The notes beneath the pieces are model-generated. The model did no database searches, had not been told where the DNA came from, and saw only the letters and a program-made list of their open reading frames with translations. Shown here piece by piece: positions 38,009 to 47,993 of a stretch of DNA of 64,000 nt. Source of the DNA: Dryomyza anilis (taxonomy: Eukaryota; Arthropoda; Insecta; Diptera; Dryomyzidae). The position numbers and the translations under genes were made by a program. Where the stretch lies: positions 5,092,093 through 5,156,092 of the forward strand of contig OX638135.1 in the NCBI GenBank assembly GCA_951804985.1, written 5' to 3'. Positions within the stretch are counted from its first letter, which is position 1. Every line of letters begins with the position of its first letter.

Positions 38009-38127
38009 AGATCAAAAAGATCAAAAAGATCAAATAGATCAAAAAGATCAAAAAGATCAAAAAGATCAAAAAGATCAAAAAGATCAAAAAGATCAAAAAG
38101 ATCAAAAAGATCAAAAAGATCAAAAAG

Positions 38128-38364
38128 ATCAAACAGAACAAACAGAACAAACAGATCAAAAAGATCATACAGATCAAAGAGATCAAAAAGATCAAATCAA
38201 AAAGATCAAAATGATCAAAAAGATCAAAAAGATCAAAAAGATCAAAATGAGCAAAAAGATCAAACAGATCAAAAAGATCAAACAGATCAAACAGATCAAA
38301 AAGATCAAAAAGATCAAAAAGATCAAAAAGAACAAAAAGAACAAAAAGATCAAAAAGAACAAAA
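38128..38364 (+). repeat. Cassette B, uninterrupted copy 4 (empty island site)
   Basis: Two CAGAAC, CAGATC, AAGATC, CATACAGATC (private change near 38167), AGAGATC, AAATC, AATGATC, AATGAGC, CAGATC and GAAC units. The GATC at 38204-38207 is the empty junction. Confidence 0.92.
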
Positions 38365-39677
38365 AGATCAAAAAGATCAAAAAGATCAAAAAGATCAAAA
38401 AGATCAAAAAGATCAAAAAGATCAAAAAGATCAAAAAGATCAAAAAGATCAAAAAGATCAAAAAGATCAAAAAGATCAAAAAGATCAAAAAGATCAAAAA
38501 GATCAAAAAGATCAAAAAGATCAAAAAGATCAAAAAGATCAAAAAGATCAAAAAGATCAAAAAGATCAAAAAGATCAAAAAGATCAAAAAGATCAAAAAG
38601 ATCAAAAAGATCAAAAAGATCAAAAAGATCAAAAAGATCAAAAAGATCAAAAAGATCAAAAAGATCAAAAAGATCAAAAAGATCAAAAAGATCAAAAAGA
38701 TCAAAAAGATCAAAAAGATCAAAAAGATCAAAAAGATCAAAAAGATCAAAAAGATCAAAAAGATCAAAAAGATCAAAAAGATCAAAAAGATCAAAAAGAT
38801 CAAAAAGATCAAAAAGATCAAAAAGATCAAAAAGATCAAAAAGATCAAAAAGATCAAAAAGATCAAAAAGATCAAAAAGATCAAAAAGATCAAAAAGATC
38901 AAAAAGATCAAAAAGATCAAAAAGATCAAAAAGATCAAAAAGATCAAAAAGATCAAAAAGATCAAAAAGATCAAAAAGATCAAAAAGATCAAAAAGATCA
39001 AAAAGATCAAAAAGATCAAAAAGATCAAAAAGATCAAAAAGATCAAAAAGATCAAAAAGATCAAAAAGATCAAAAAGATCAAAAAGATCAAAAAGATCAA
39101 AAAGATCAAAAAGATCAAAAAGATCAAAAAGATCAAAAAGATCAAAAAGATCAAAAAGATCAAAAAGATCAAAAAGATCAAAAAGATCAAAAAGATCAAA
39201 AAGATCAAAAAGATCAAAAAGATCAAAAAGATCAAAAAGATCAAAAAGATCAAAAAGATCAAAAAGATCAAAAAGATCAAAAAGATCAAAAAGATCAAAA
39301 AGATCAAAAAGATCAAAAAGATCAAAAAGATCAAAAAGATCAAAAAGATCAAAAAGATCAAAAAGATCAAAAAGATCAAAAAGATCAAAAAGATCAAAAA
39401 GATCAAAAAGATCAAAAAGATCAAAAAGATCAAAAAGATCAAAAAGATCAAAAAGATCAAAAAGATCAAAAAGATCAAAAAGATCAAAAAGATCAAAAAG
39501 ATCAAAAAGATCAAAAAGATCGAAAAGATCAAAAAGATCAAAAAGATCAAAAAGATCAAAAAGATCAAAAAGATCAAAAAGATCAAAAAGATCAAAAAGA
39601 TCAAAAAGATCAAAAAGATCAAAAAGATCAAAAAGATCAAAAAGATCAAAAAGATCAAAAAGATCAAAAAGATCAAA
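38365..39677 (+). repeat. Uniform 9-mer run
   Basis: About 145 units with only one GATCGAAAA near 39519. Confidence 0.93.
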
Positions 39678-40268
39678 AAGGTCAAAAAGATCAAAAAGGT
39701 CAAAAAGATCAAACAGAACAAACAGAACAAAAAGATCAAAGAGATCAAAAAGATCAAAAAGATCAAAGAGATCAAAATGATCAAAATGATCAAAAAGATC
39801 AAAATGATCAAAATTATCAAAATTATCAAAAAGATCAAACAGATCAAAAAGATCAAACAGATCAAAAAGATCAAAAAGAACAAAAAGAACAAAAAGATCA
39901 AAAAGATCAAAAAGAACAAAAAGAACAAGAAGATCAAAAAGATCAAAAAGAACAAAAAGAACAAAAAGAACAAAAAGAACAAAAAGAACATAAAGATCAA
40001 AAAGAACAAAACGAACAAAAAGATCAAAAAGATCAAAACGATCAAAACGATCAAAACGATCAAAAAGATCAAAAAGATCAAAAAGATCAAAAAGGTCAAA
40101 AAGATCAAAACGATCAAAAGATCAAAAAGATCAAAAAGATCAAAAAGATCAAAAAGATCAAAAAGATCAAAAAGATCAAAAAGATCAAAAAGATTAAACA
40201 GAACAAACAGAACAAACAGATCAAAAAGATCAAACAGATCAAAGAGATCAAAAAGATCAAATCAAAAA
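39678..40268 (+). repeat. Derived cassette A and left half of cassette B (left of island copy 1)
   Basis: Two GGTC units (39680, 39698), CAGAAC units, AGAGATC, AATGATC, two AATTATC, CAGATC, GAAC groups including GAACATAAA, three ACGATC, GGTC, ACGATC and an 8-bp unit at 40117. Then nine units and the left half of cassette B, beginning GATTAAACAGAAC and ending at the AAATC short unit. The same order occurs at 42096-42720. Confidence 0.9.
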
Positions 40269-40270
40269 GA

Positions 40271-40679
40271 ACTAATAAAAAAGTAGTATTTTTGAAAAAA
40301 AAAAATAGTAATACAAAAAGATTATAATAAAATGCACTTTTTAAAAAAATTTCAAAAAGCAGAAACATTTTTATATTAAAAAATAATATTAAATAAAAAA
40401 TGAATGTTTAAAAAAAGGTACTAAATTGTATTTCAATTTTTACATTCACTACAACCATTTCTCTCTGTTATCGTGCGCCATGAGCGCAAAATTAAATCTT
40501 TATTTTTTTTTTTTTTGGTTTGCTCTACTCCGCTTTAAGCCAACGTCTAAGCGCTATTACCAAACAAGCCAACAACCTCCGGTTTGAACGCCAGGGCTGC
40601 TCTGAACCGCATTGTCTGGTGCCAGGCTTGTGCCAATCGCGAGTCAAACGTCGCCGCAACCAGTCGCAAAACGTTTTGA
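40271..40679. other. Non-satellite island, copy 1 (about 409 bp insertion)
   Basis: The only kind of non-satellite sequence in the window. Two parts are visible: an AT-rich left part (40271-40516) ending in a T14 run, and a GC-rich right part (about 40517-40673, 86 of 157 bases G or C). It lies exactly inside cassette B: the left flank ends with the AAATC short unit plus AAAAAGA, and the right flank resumes with TCAAAATGATC, just as in the four empty sites. The boundary is ambiguous by two bases (GA). No terminal inverted repeat, recognisable coding domain, tRNA-like or rRNA-like sequence was identified. Short open frames in the GC-rich part continue into satellite and look accidental. It could be a short non-autonomous transposable element or a retroposed fragment. 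Confidence 0.9.
40474..40488. other. Small hairpin in island copy 1
   Basis: TGCGC, loop CATGA, GCGCA: a perfect 5-bp GC-rich stem with a 5-base loop, next to the T-rich tract. It is conserved in island copy 2 at 42926-42940. Too short to name as a terminator or histone-type stem-loop. Confidence 0.5.
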
Positions 40680-40685
40680 TCAAAA
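40667..40685. other. Overlapping palindromes at island right junction
   Basis: CAAAACGTTTTG (40667-40678) and TTTTGATCAAAA (40674-40685) are both perfect 12-bp palindromes and share TTTTG. The second is formed by joining the island end to the satellite. The same arrangement is at 43119-43137. Confidence 0.7.
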
Positions 40686-41035
40686 TGATCAAAAAGATCA
40701 AAAAGATCAAAATGATCAAAAAGATCAAACAGATCAAAAAGATCAAACAGATCAAAAAGATCAAAAAGATCAAAAAGAACAAAAAGAACAAAAAGATCAA
40801 AAAGATCAAAAAGAACAAAAAGAACAAAAAGAACAAAAAGAACAAAAAGAACAAAAAGAACAAAAAGAACAAAAAGAACAAAAAGATCAAAAAAAAAAAA
40901 AAAAAAAGATCAAAAAGATCAAAACGATCAAAACGATCAAAACGATCAAAAATATCAAAAAGATCAAAAAGATCAAAAAGATCAAAAAGGTCAAAAAGAT
41001 CTAAAAGATCAAAAGATCAAAAAGATCAAAAGATC
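40680..41035 (+). repeat. Right half of cassette B and cassette C copy 2
   Basis: Begins with the AATGATC continuation of cassette B (AATGATC here in place of AATGAGC) and CAGATC units. Then come ten GAAC units in two groups, a GATC followed by 19 A (40889-40907), three ACGATC, AATATC, GGTC, GATCTAAAA and alternating 8- and 9-bp units. Confidence 0.9.
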
Positions 41036-42095
41036 AAAAAGATCAAAAAGATCAAAAAGATCAAAAAGATCAAAAAGATCAAAAAGATCAAAAAGATCAA
41101 AAAGATCAAAAAGATCAAAAAGATCAAAAAGATCAAAAAGATCAAAAAGATCAAAAAGATCAAAAAGATCAAAAAGATCAAAAAGATCAAAAAGATCAAA
41201 AAGATCAAAAAGATCAAAAAGATCAAAAAGATCAAAAAGATCAAAAAGATCAAAAAGATCAAAAAGATCAAAAAGATCAAAAAGATCAAAAAGATCAAAA
41301 AGATCAAAAAGATCAAAAAGATCAAAAAGATCAAAAAGATCAAAAAGATCAAAAAGATCAAAAAGATCAAAAAGATCAAAAAGATCAAAAAGGTCAAAAA
41401 GGTCAAAAAGATCAAAAAGATCAAAAAGATCAAAAAGATCAAAAAGATCAAAAAGATCAAAAAGATCAAAAAGATCAAAAAGATCAAAAAGATCAAAAAG
41501 ATCAAAAAGATCAAAAAGATCAAAAAGATCAAAAAGATCAAAAAGATCAAAAAGATCAAAAAGATCAAAAAGATCAAAAAGATCAAAAAGATCAAAAAGA
41601 TCAAAAAGATCAAAAAGATCAAAAAGATCAAAAAGATCAAAAAGATCAAAAAGATCAAAAAGATCAAAAAGATCAAAAAGATCAAAAAGATCAAAAAGAT
41701 CAAAAAGATCAAAAAGATCAAAAAGATCAAAAAGATCAAAAAGATCAAAAAGATCAAAAAGATCAAAAAGATCAAAAAGATCAAAAAGATCAAAAAGATC
41801 AAAAAGATCAAAAAGATCAAAAAGATCAAAAAGATCAAAAAGATCAAAAAGATCAAAAAGATCAAAAAGATCAAAAAGATCAAAAAGATCAAAAAGATCA
41901 AAAAGATCAAAAAGATCAAAAAGATCAAAAAGATCAAAAAGATCAAAAAGATCAAAAAGATCAAAAAGATCAAAAAGATCAAAAAGATCAAAAAGATCAA
42001 AAAAAAAACAAAAAGATCAAAAAGATCAAAAAGATCAAAAAGATCAAAAAGATCAAAAAGATCAAAAAGATCAAAAAGATCAAAAAGATCAAAAA
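41036..42095 (+). repeat. Uniform 9-mer run
   Basis: About 115 clean units with two adjacent GGTC near 41391-41401 and one irregular A-rich junction near 41997-42010 (an A-run followed by CAAAAAGATC). Confidence 0.92.
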
Positions 42096-42720
42096 GGTCA
42101 AAAAGATCAAAAAGGTCAAAAAGATCAAACAGAACAAACAGAACAAAAAGATCAAAGAGATCAAAAAGATCAAAAAGATCAAAGAGATCAAAATGATCAA
42201 AATGATCAAAAAGATCAAAATGATCAAAATTATCAAAATTATCAAAAAGATCAAACAGATCAAAAAGATCAAACAGATCAAAAAGATCAAAAAGAACAAA
42301 AAGAACAAAAAGATCAAAAAGATCAAAAAGAACAAAAAGAACAAGAAGATCAAAAAGATCAAAAAGAACAAAAAGAACAAATAGAACAAAAAGAACAAAA
42401 AGAACATAAAGATCAAAAAGAACAAAACGAACAAAAAGATCAAAAAGATCAAAACGATCAAAACGATCAAAACGATCAAAAAGATCAAAAAGATCAATAA
42501 GATCAAAAAGGTCAAAAAGATCAAAACGATCAAAAGATCAAAAAGATCAAAAAGATCAAAAAGATCAAAAAGATCAAAAAGATCAAAAAGATCAAAAAGA
42601 TCAAAAAGATCAAAAAGATCAAAAAGATCAAAAAGATCAAAAAGATCAAACAGAACAAACAGAACAAACAGATCAAAAAGATCAAACAGATCAAAGAGAT
42701 CAAAAAGATCAAATCAAAAA
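42096..42720 (+). repeat. Derived cassette A and left half of cassette B (left of island copy 2)
   Basis: Repeats 39678-40268 marker for marker. Private changes include GAACAAATA near 42376 and GATCAATAA near 42495. The run before cassette B is longer by four units, which accounts for the offset moving from 2416 to 2452 bp. Confidence 0.9.
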
Positions 42721-42722
42721 GA

Positions 42723-43131
42723 ACTAATAAAAAAGTAGTATTTTTGAAAAAAAAAAATAGTAATACAAAAAGATTATAATAAAATGCACTTTTTAAAAAA
42801 ATTTCAAAACGCAGAAACATTTTTATATTAAAAAATAATATTAAATAAAAAATGAATGTTTAAAAAAAGGTACTAAATTGTATTTCAATTTTTACATTCA
42901 CTACAACCATTTCTCTCTGTTATCGTGCGCCATGAGCGCAAAATTAAATCTTTATTTTTTTTTTTTTTGGTTTGCTCTACTCCGCTTTAAGCCAACGTCT
43001 AAGCGCTATTACCAAACAAGCCAACAACCTCCGGTTTGAACGCCAGCGCTGCTCTGAACCGCATTGTCTGGTGCCAGGCTTGTGCCAATCGCGAGTCAAA
43101 CGTCGCCGCAACCAGTCGCAAAACGTTTTGA
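42723..43131. other. Non-satellite island, copy 2
   Basis: Identical to copy 1 throughout at a constant offset of 2452 bp, except for two substitutions: A at 40358 is C at 42810, and G at 40595 is C at 43047. No length change, including in the A11 and T14 runs. Both copies have the same flanking halves of cassette B, so the island was copied with its satellite surroundings rather than inserted twice. Confidence 0.95.
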
Positions 43132-43742
43132 TCAAAATGATCAAAAAGATCAAAAAGATCAAAATGATCAAAAAGATCAAACAGATCAAAAAGATCAAAC
43201 AGATCAAAAAGATCAAAAAGATCAAAAAGAACAAAAAGAACAAAAAGATCAAAAAGATCAAAAAGAACAAAAAGAACAAAAAGAACAAAAAGAACAAAAA
43301 GAACAAAAATAACAAAAAGAACAAAAAGAACAAAAAGAACAAAAAGAACAAAAAGATCAAAAAAAAAAAAAAAAAAGATCAAAAAGATCAAAACGATCAA
43401 AACGATCAAAACGATCAAAAATATCAAAAAGATCAAAAAGATCAAAAAGATCAAAAAGATCAAAAAGATCAAAAAGATCAAAAAGGTCAAAAAGATCTAA
43501 AAGATCAAAAGATCAAAAAGATCAAAAGATCAAAAAGATCAAAAAGATCAAAAAGATCAAAAAGATCAAAGAGATCAAAAAGATCAAAAAGATCAAAAAG
43601 ATCAAAAAGATCAAAAAGATCAAAAAGATCAAAAAGATCAAAAAGATCAAAAAGATCAAAAAGATCAAAAAGATCAAAAAGATCAAAAAGATCAAAAAGA
43701 TCAAAAAGATCAAAAAGATCAAAACGATCAAAAAGATCAAAA
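43132..43742 (+). repeat. Right half of cassette B and cassette C copy 3
   Basis: As 40680-41035, with twelve GAAC-type units (one changed to TAACAAAAA near 43309), a GATC followed by 18 A (43359-43376), three ACGATC, AATATC, extra 9-mers before GGTC, GATCTAAAA, then about 22 clean units with one AGAGATC and a lone ACGATC at 43725. Confidence 0.9.
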
Positions 43743-44633
43743 CGATCAAAACGATCAAAACGATCAAAACGATCAAAACGATCAAAACGATCAAAACGAT
43801 CAAAACGATCAAAACGATCAAAACGATCAAAACGATCAAAACGATCAAAACGATCAAAACGATCAAAACGATCAAAACGATCAAAACGATCAAAACGATC
43901 AAAACGATCAAAACGATCAAAACGATCAAAACGATCAAAACGATCAAAACGATCAAAACGATCAAAACGATCAAAACGATCAAAACGATCAAAACGATCA
44001 AAACGATCAAAACGATCAAAACGATCAAAACGATCAAAACGATCAAAACGATCAAAACGATCAAAACGATCAAAACGATCAAAACGATCAAAACGATCAA
44101 AACGATCAAAACGATCAAAACGATCAAAACGATCAAAACGATCAAAACGATCAAAACGATCAAAACGATCAAAACGATCAAAACGATCAAAACGATCAAA
44201 ACGATCAAAACGATCAAAACGATCAAAACGATCAAAACGATCAAAACGATCAAAACGATCAAAACGATCAAAACGATCAAAACGATCAAAACGATCAAAA
44301 CGATCAAAACGATCAAAACGATCAAAACGATCAAAACGATCAAAACGATCAAAACGATCAAAACGATCAAAACGATCAAAACGATCAAAACGATCAAAAC
44401 GATCAAAACGATCAAAACGATCAAAACGATCAAAACGATCAAAACGATCAAAACGATCAAAACGATCAAAACGATCAAAACGATCAAAACGATCAAAACG
44501 ATCAAAACGATCAAAACGATCAAAACGATCAAAACGATCAAAACGATCAAAACGATCAAAACGATCAAAACGATCAAAACGATCAAAACGATCAAAACGA
44601 TCAAAACGATCAAAACGATCAAAACGATCAAAA
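43743..44633 (+). repeat. CGATCAAAA array, 99 units
   Basis: CGATC starts at 43743 and recurs every 9 bp up to 44625, giving 99 units with no visible exception. Elsewhere this unit appears only singly or in groups of two or three inside cassettes. Each unit adds one CpG, whereas the main satellite unit has none. In a minus frame it reads LIV instead of LIF. Confidence 0.95.
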
Positions 44634-45107
44634 AGATCAAAAAGATCAAAAAGATCAAAAAGATCAAAAAGATCAAAAAGATCAAAAAGATCAAAAAGAT
44701 CAAAAAGATCAAAAAGATCAAAAAGATCAAAAAGATCAAAAAGATCAAAAAGATCAAAAAGATCAAAAAGGTCAAAAAGGTCAAACAGAACAAACAGAAC
44801 AAACAGAACAAACAGATCAAAAAGATCAAAGAGATCAAAAAGATCAAAAAGATCAAAGAGATCAAAAAGATCAAAAAGATCAAAAAGATCAAAAAGATCA
44901 AAATTATCAAAAAGAACAAAAAGATCAAAAAGATCAAAAAGATCAAAAAGAACAAAAAGAACAAAAAGAACAAAAAGAACAAAAAGAACAAAAAGATCAA
45001 AAAGAACAAAACGAACAAAAAGATCAAAAAGATCAAAACGATCAAAACGATCAAAACGATCAAAAAGATCAAAAAGATCAAAAAGATCAAAAAGATCAAA
45101 ACGATCA
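44634..45107 (+). repeat. Derived cassette A without island
   Basis: Clean 9-mers, two adjacent GGTC (about 44770 and 44779), three CAGAAC, CAGATC, AGAGATC units, one AATTATC, GAAC groups, ACGAAC, three ACGATC, ACGATC and an 8-bp unit. Same order as the segments left of the islands, but cassette B does not follow. Confidence 0.87.
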
Positions 45108-45811
45108 AAAGATCAAAAAGATCAAAAAGATCAAAAAGATCAAAAAGATCAAAAAGATCAAAAAGATCAAAAAGATCAAAAAGATCAAAAAGATCAAAAA
45201 GATCAAAAAGATCAAAAAGATCAAAAAGATCAAAAAGATCAAAAAGATCAAAAAGATCAAAAAGATCAAAAAGATCAAAAAGATCAAAAAGATCAAAAAG
45301 ATCAAAAAGATCAAAAAGATCAAAAAGATCAAAAAGATCAAAAAGATCAAAAAGATCAAAAAGATCAAAAAGATCAAAAAGATCAAAAAGATCAAAAAGA
45401 TCAAAAAGATCAAAAAGATCAAAAAGATCAAAAAGATCAAAAAGATCAAAAAGATCAAAAAGATCAAAAAGATCAAAAAGATCAAACAGATCAAAAAGAT
45501 CAAAGAGATCAAAAAGATCAAAAAGATCAAAAAGATCAAAAAGATCAAAAAGATCAAAAAGATCAAAAAGATCAAAAAGATCAAAAAGATCAAAAAGATC
45601 AAAAAGATCAAAAAGATCAAAAAGATCAAAAAGATCAAAAAGATCAAAAAGATCAAAAAGATCAAAAAGATCAAGAAGATCAAAAAGATCAAAAAGATCA
45701 AAAAGATCAAATAGATCAAAAAGATCAAAAAGATCAAAAAGATCAAAAAGATCAAAAAGATCAAAAAGATCAAAAAGATCAAAAAGATCAAAAAGATCAA
45801 AAAGATCAAAA
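45108..45811 (+). repeat. Uniform 9-mer run
   Basis: About 78 units with CAGATC/AGAGATC at about 45483-45508, one GATCAAGAA near 45674 and one GATCAAATA near 45710. Confidence 0.92.
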
Positions 45812-46240
45812 AGATCAAAATGATCAAAAAGATCAAAGAGATCAAAATGATCAAACAGATCAAAAAGATCAAACAGATCAAAAAGATCAAAAAGATCAAA
45901 AAGATCAAAAAGAACAAAAAGAACAAAAAGATCAAAAAGATCAAAAAGAACAAAAAGAACAAAAAGAACAAAAAGAACAAAAAGAACAAAAAGAACAAAA
46001 AGAACAAAAAGAACAAAAAGAACAAAAAGAACAAAAAGAACAAAAAGAACAAAAAGAACAAAAAGAACAAAAAGAACAAAAAGAACAAAAAGAACAAAAA
46101 GAACAAAAAGAACAAAAGAACAAAAAGAACAAAAAGATCAAAAAAAAAAAAAAAAAAAAAGATCAAAAAGATCAAAAAGATCAAAAAGATCAAAAAGATC
46201 GAAAAGATCAAAAAGATCAAAAAGATCAAAAAGATCAAAT
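45812..46240 (+). repeat. Cassette C copy 4, with GAAC array and A21
   Basis: AATGATC, AGAGATC, CAGATC and GAAC markers, then 21 consecutive GAAC units (19 of 9 bp from 45948, one 8-bp unit at 46110, one more) up to 46135, then a GATC followed by 21 A (46140-46160). It lacks the ACGATC triplet of the other copies. GAAC number and A-run length both exceed those of copies 2 (A19) and 3 (A18). Confidence 0.9.
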
Positions 46241-47993
46241 AGAGATCAAAAAGATCAAAAAGATCAAAAAGAGATCAAAAAGATCAAAAAGATCGAAAAG
46301 ATCAAAAAGATCGAAAAGATCAAAAAGATCGAAAAGATCAAAAAGATCAAAAAGATCAAAAAGATCAAAAAGATCAAAAAGATCAAAAAGATCAAAAAGA
46401 TCAAAAAGATCAAAAAGATCAAAAAGATCAAAAAGATCAAAAAGATCAAAAAGATCAAAAAGATCAAAAAGATCAAAAAGATCAAAAAAATCAAAAAGAT
46501 CAAAAAGATCAAAAAGATCTAAAAAAGATCAAAAAGATCTAAAAAAGATCAAAAAGATCTAAAATAGATCAAAAAGATCAAAAAGATCAAAAAGATCAAA
46601 AAGATCAAAAAGATCAAAAAGATCAAAAAGATCAAAAAGATCAAAAAGATCAAAAAGATCAAAAAGATCAAAAAGATCAAAAAGATCAAAAAGATCAAAA
46701 AGATCAAAAAGATCAAAAAGATCAAAAAGATCAAAAAGATCAAAAAGATCAAAAAGATCAAAAAGATCAAAAAGATCAAAAAGATCAAAAAGATCAAAAA
46801 GATCAAAAAGATCAAAAAGATCAAAAAGATCAAAAAGATCAAAAAGATCAAAAAGATCAAAAAGATCAAAAAGATCAAAAAGATCAAAAAGATCAAAAAG
46901 ATCAAAAAGATCAAAAAGATCAAAAAGATCAAAAAGATCAAAAAGATCAAAAAGATCAAAAAGATCAAAAAGATCAAAAAGATCGAAAAGATCGATATGA
47001 TTAAAAAGATCAAAAAGATCGAAAAGATCGATATGATTAAAAAGATCAAAAAGATTAAAAAGATCAAAAAGATCAAAAAGATCAAAAAGATCAAAAAGAT
47101 CAAAAAGATCAAAAAGATCAAAAAGATCAAAAAGATCAAAAAGATCAAAAAGATCAAAAAGATCAAAAAGATCAAAAAGATCAAAAAGATCAAAAAGATC
47201 AAAAAGATCAAAAAGATCAAAAAGATCAAAAAGATCAAAAACATCAAAAAGATCAAAAACATCAAAAAGATCTCAAAAAGATCAAAAAGATCTCAAAAAG
47301 ATCAAAAAGATCAAAAAGATCTCAAAAAGATCAAAAAGATCAAAAAGATCAAAAAGATCAAAAAGATCAAAAAGATCAAAAAGATCAAAAAGATCAAAAA
47401 GATCAAAAAGATCAAAAAGATCAAAAAGATCAAAAAGATCAAAAAGATCAAAAAGATCAAAAAGATCAAAAATATCAAAAAGATCAAAAAGATCAAAAAG
47501 ATCAAAAAGATCAAAAAGATCAAAAAGATCAAAAAGATCAAAAAGATCAAAAAGATCAAAAAGATCAAAAAGATCAAAAAGATCAAAAAGATCAAAAAGA
47601 TCAAAAAGATTAAAAAGATTAAAAAGATCAAAAAGATCAAAAAGATCAAAAAGATCAAAAAGATCAAAAAGATCAAAAAGATCAAAAAGATCAAAAAGAT
47701 CAAAAAGATCAAAAAGATCAAAAAGATCAAAAAGATCAAAAAGATCAAAAACATCAAAAAGATCAAAAACATCAAAAAGATCTCAAAAAGATCAAAAAGA
47801 TCTCAAAAAGATCAAAAAGATCAAAAAGATCTCAAAAAGATCAAAAAGATCAAAAAGATCAAAAAGATCTCAAAAAGATCAAAAAGATCAAAAATATCAA
47901 AAAGATCAAAAAGATCAAAAAGATCAAAAAGATCAAAAAGATCAAAAAGATCAAAAAGATCAAAAAGATCAAAAAGATCAAAAAGATCAAAAA
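46241..47993 (+). repeat. Block E, copy 1 (9-mers with GATCGATATGATT pair)
   Basis: GAGATC and GATCG cluster, two GATCTAAAAAA-type units near 46517-46555, a long clean run, then GATCGATATGATTAAAAAG twice (46990 and 47026). AACATC pairs lie near 47240 and 47750, AAGATT units near 47604-47622, and small groups of GATCTC units at 47270-47325 and 47780-47872. Copy 2 is at offset 4693. Confidence 0.9.

Noticed and set aside
38192..40117. Minus-strand FLI-repeat open frames as membrane proteins
   Set aside because: Leucine, isoleucine and phenylalanine come from TTTTTGATC read in one frame. The frames end wherever a unit of another length occurs; no start context or non-repeat domain.
40503..40516. 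T14 run as a transcription terminator
   Set aside because: Homopolymer runs are expected in this composition; the nearby 5-bp hairpin is too short and no transcribed unit is identified.
40575..40600. Possible tRNA-like B box (GGTTTGAAC) in the island, suggesting a tRNA gene or tRNA-derived SINE
   Set aside because: Only a partial match, no A box at a suitable distance upstream, and no cloverleaf arms could be drawn.
40271..40677. Terminal inverted repeats marking a classical DNA transposon
   Set aside because: The island ends do not match each other as inverted repeats, and the shared flank is only two bases (GA), within the alignment ambiguity.
40520..40685. Plus-strand open frame across the GC-rich part of the island (TTG start)
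   Set aside because: About 55 codons without recognisable domain, a non-ATG start, continuing directly into satellite. The minus-strand frames across the same bases are equally open.
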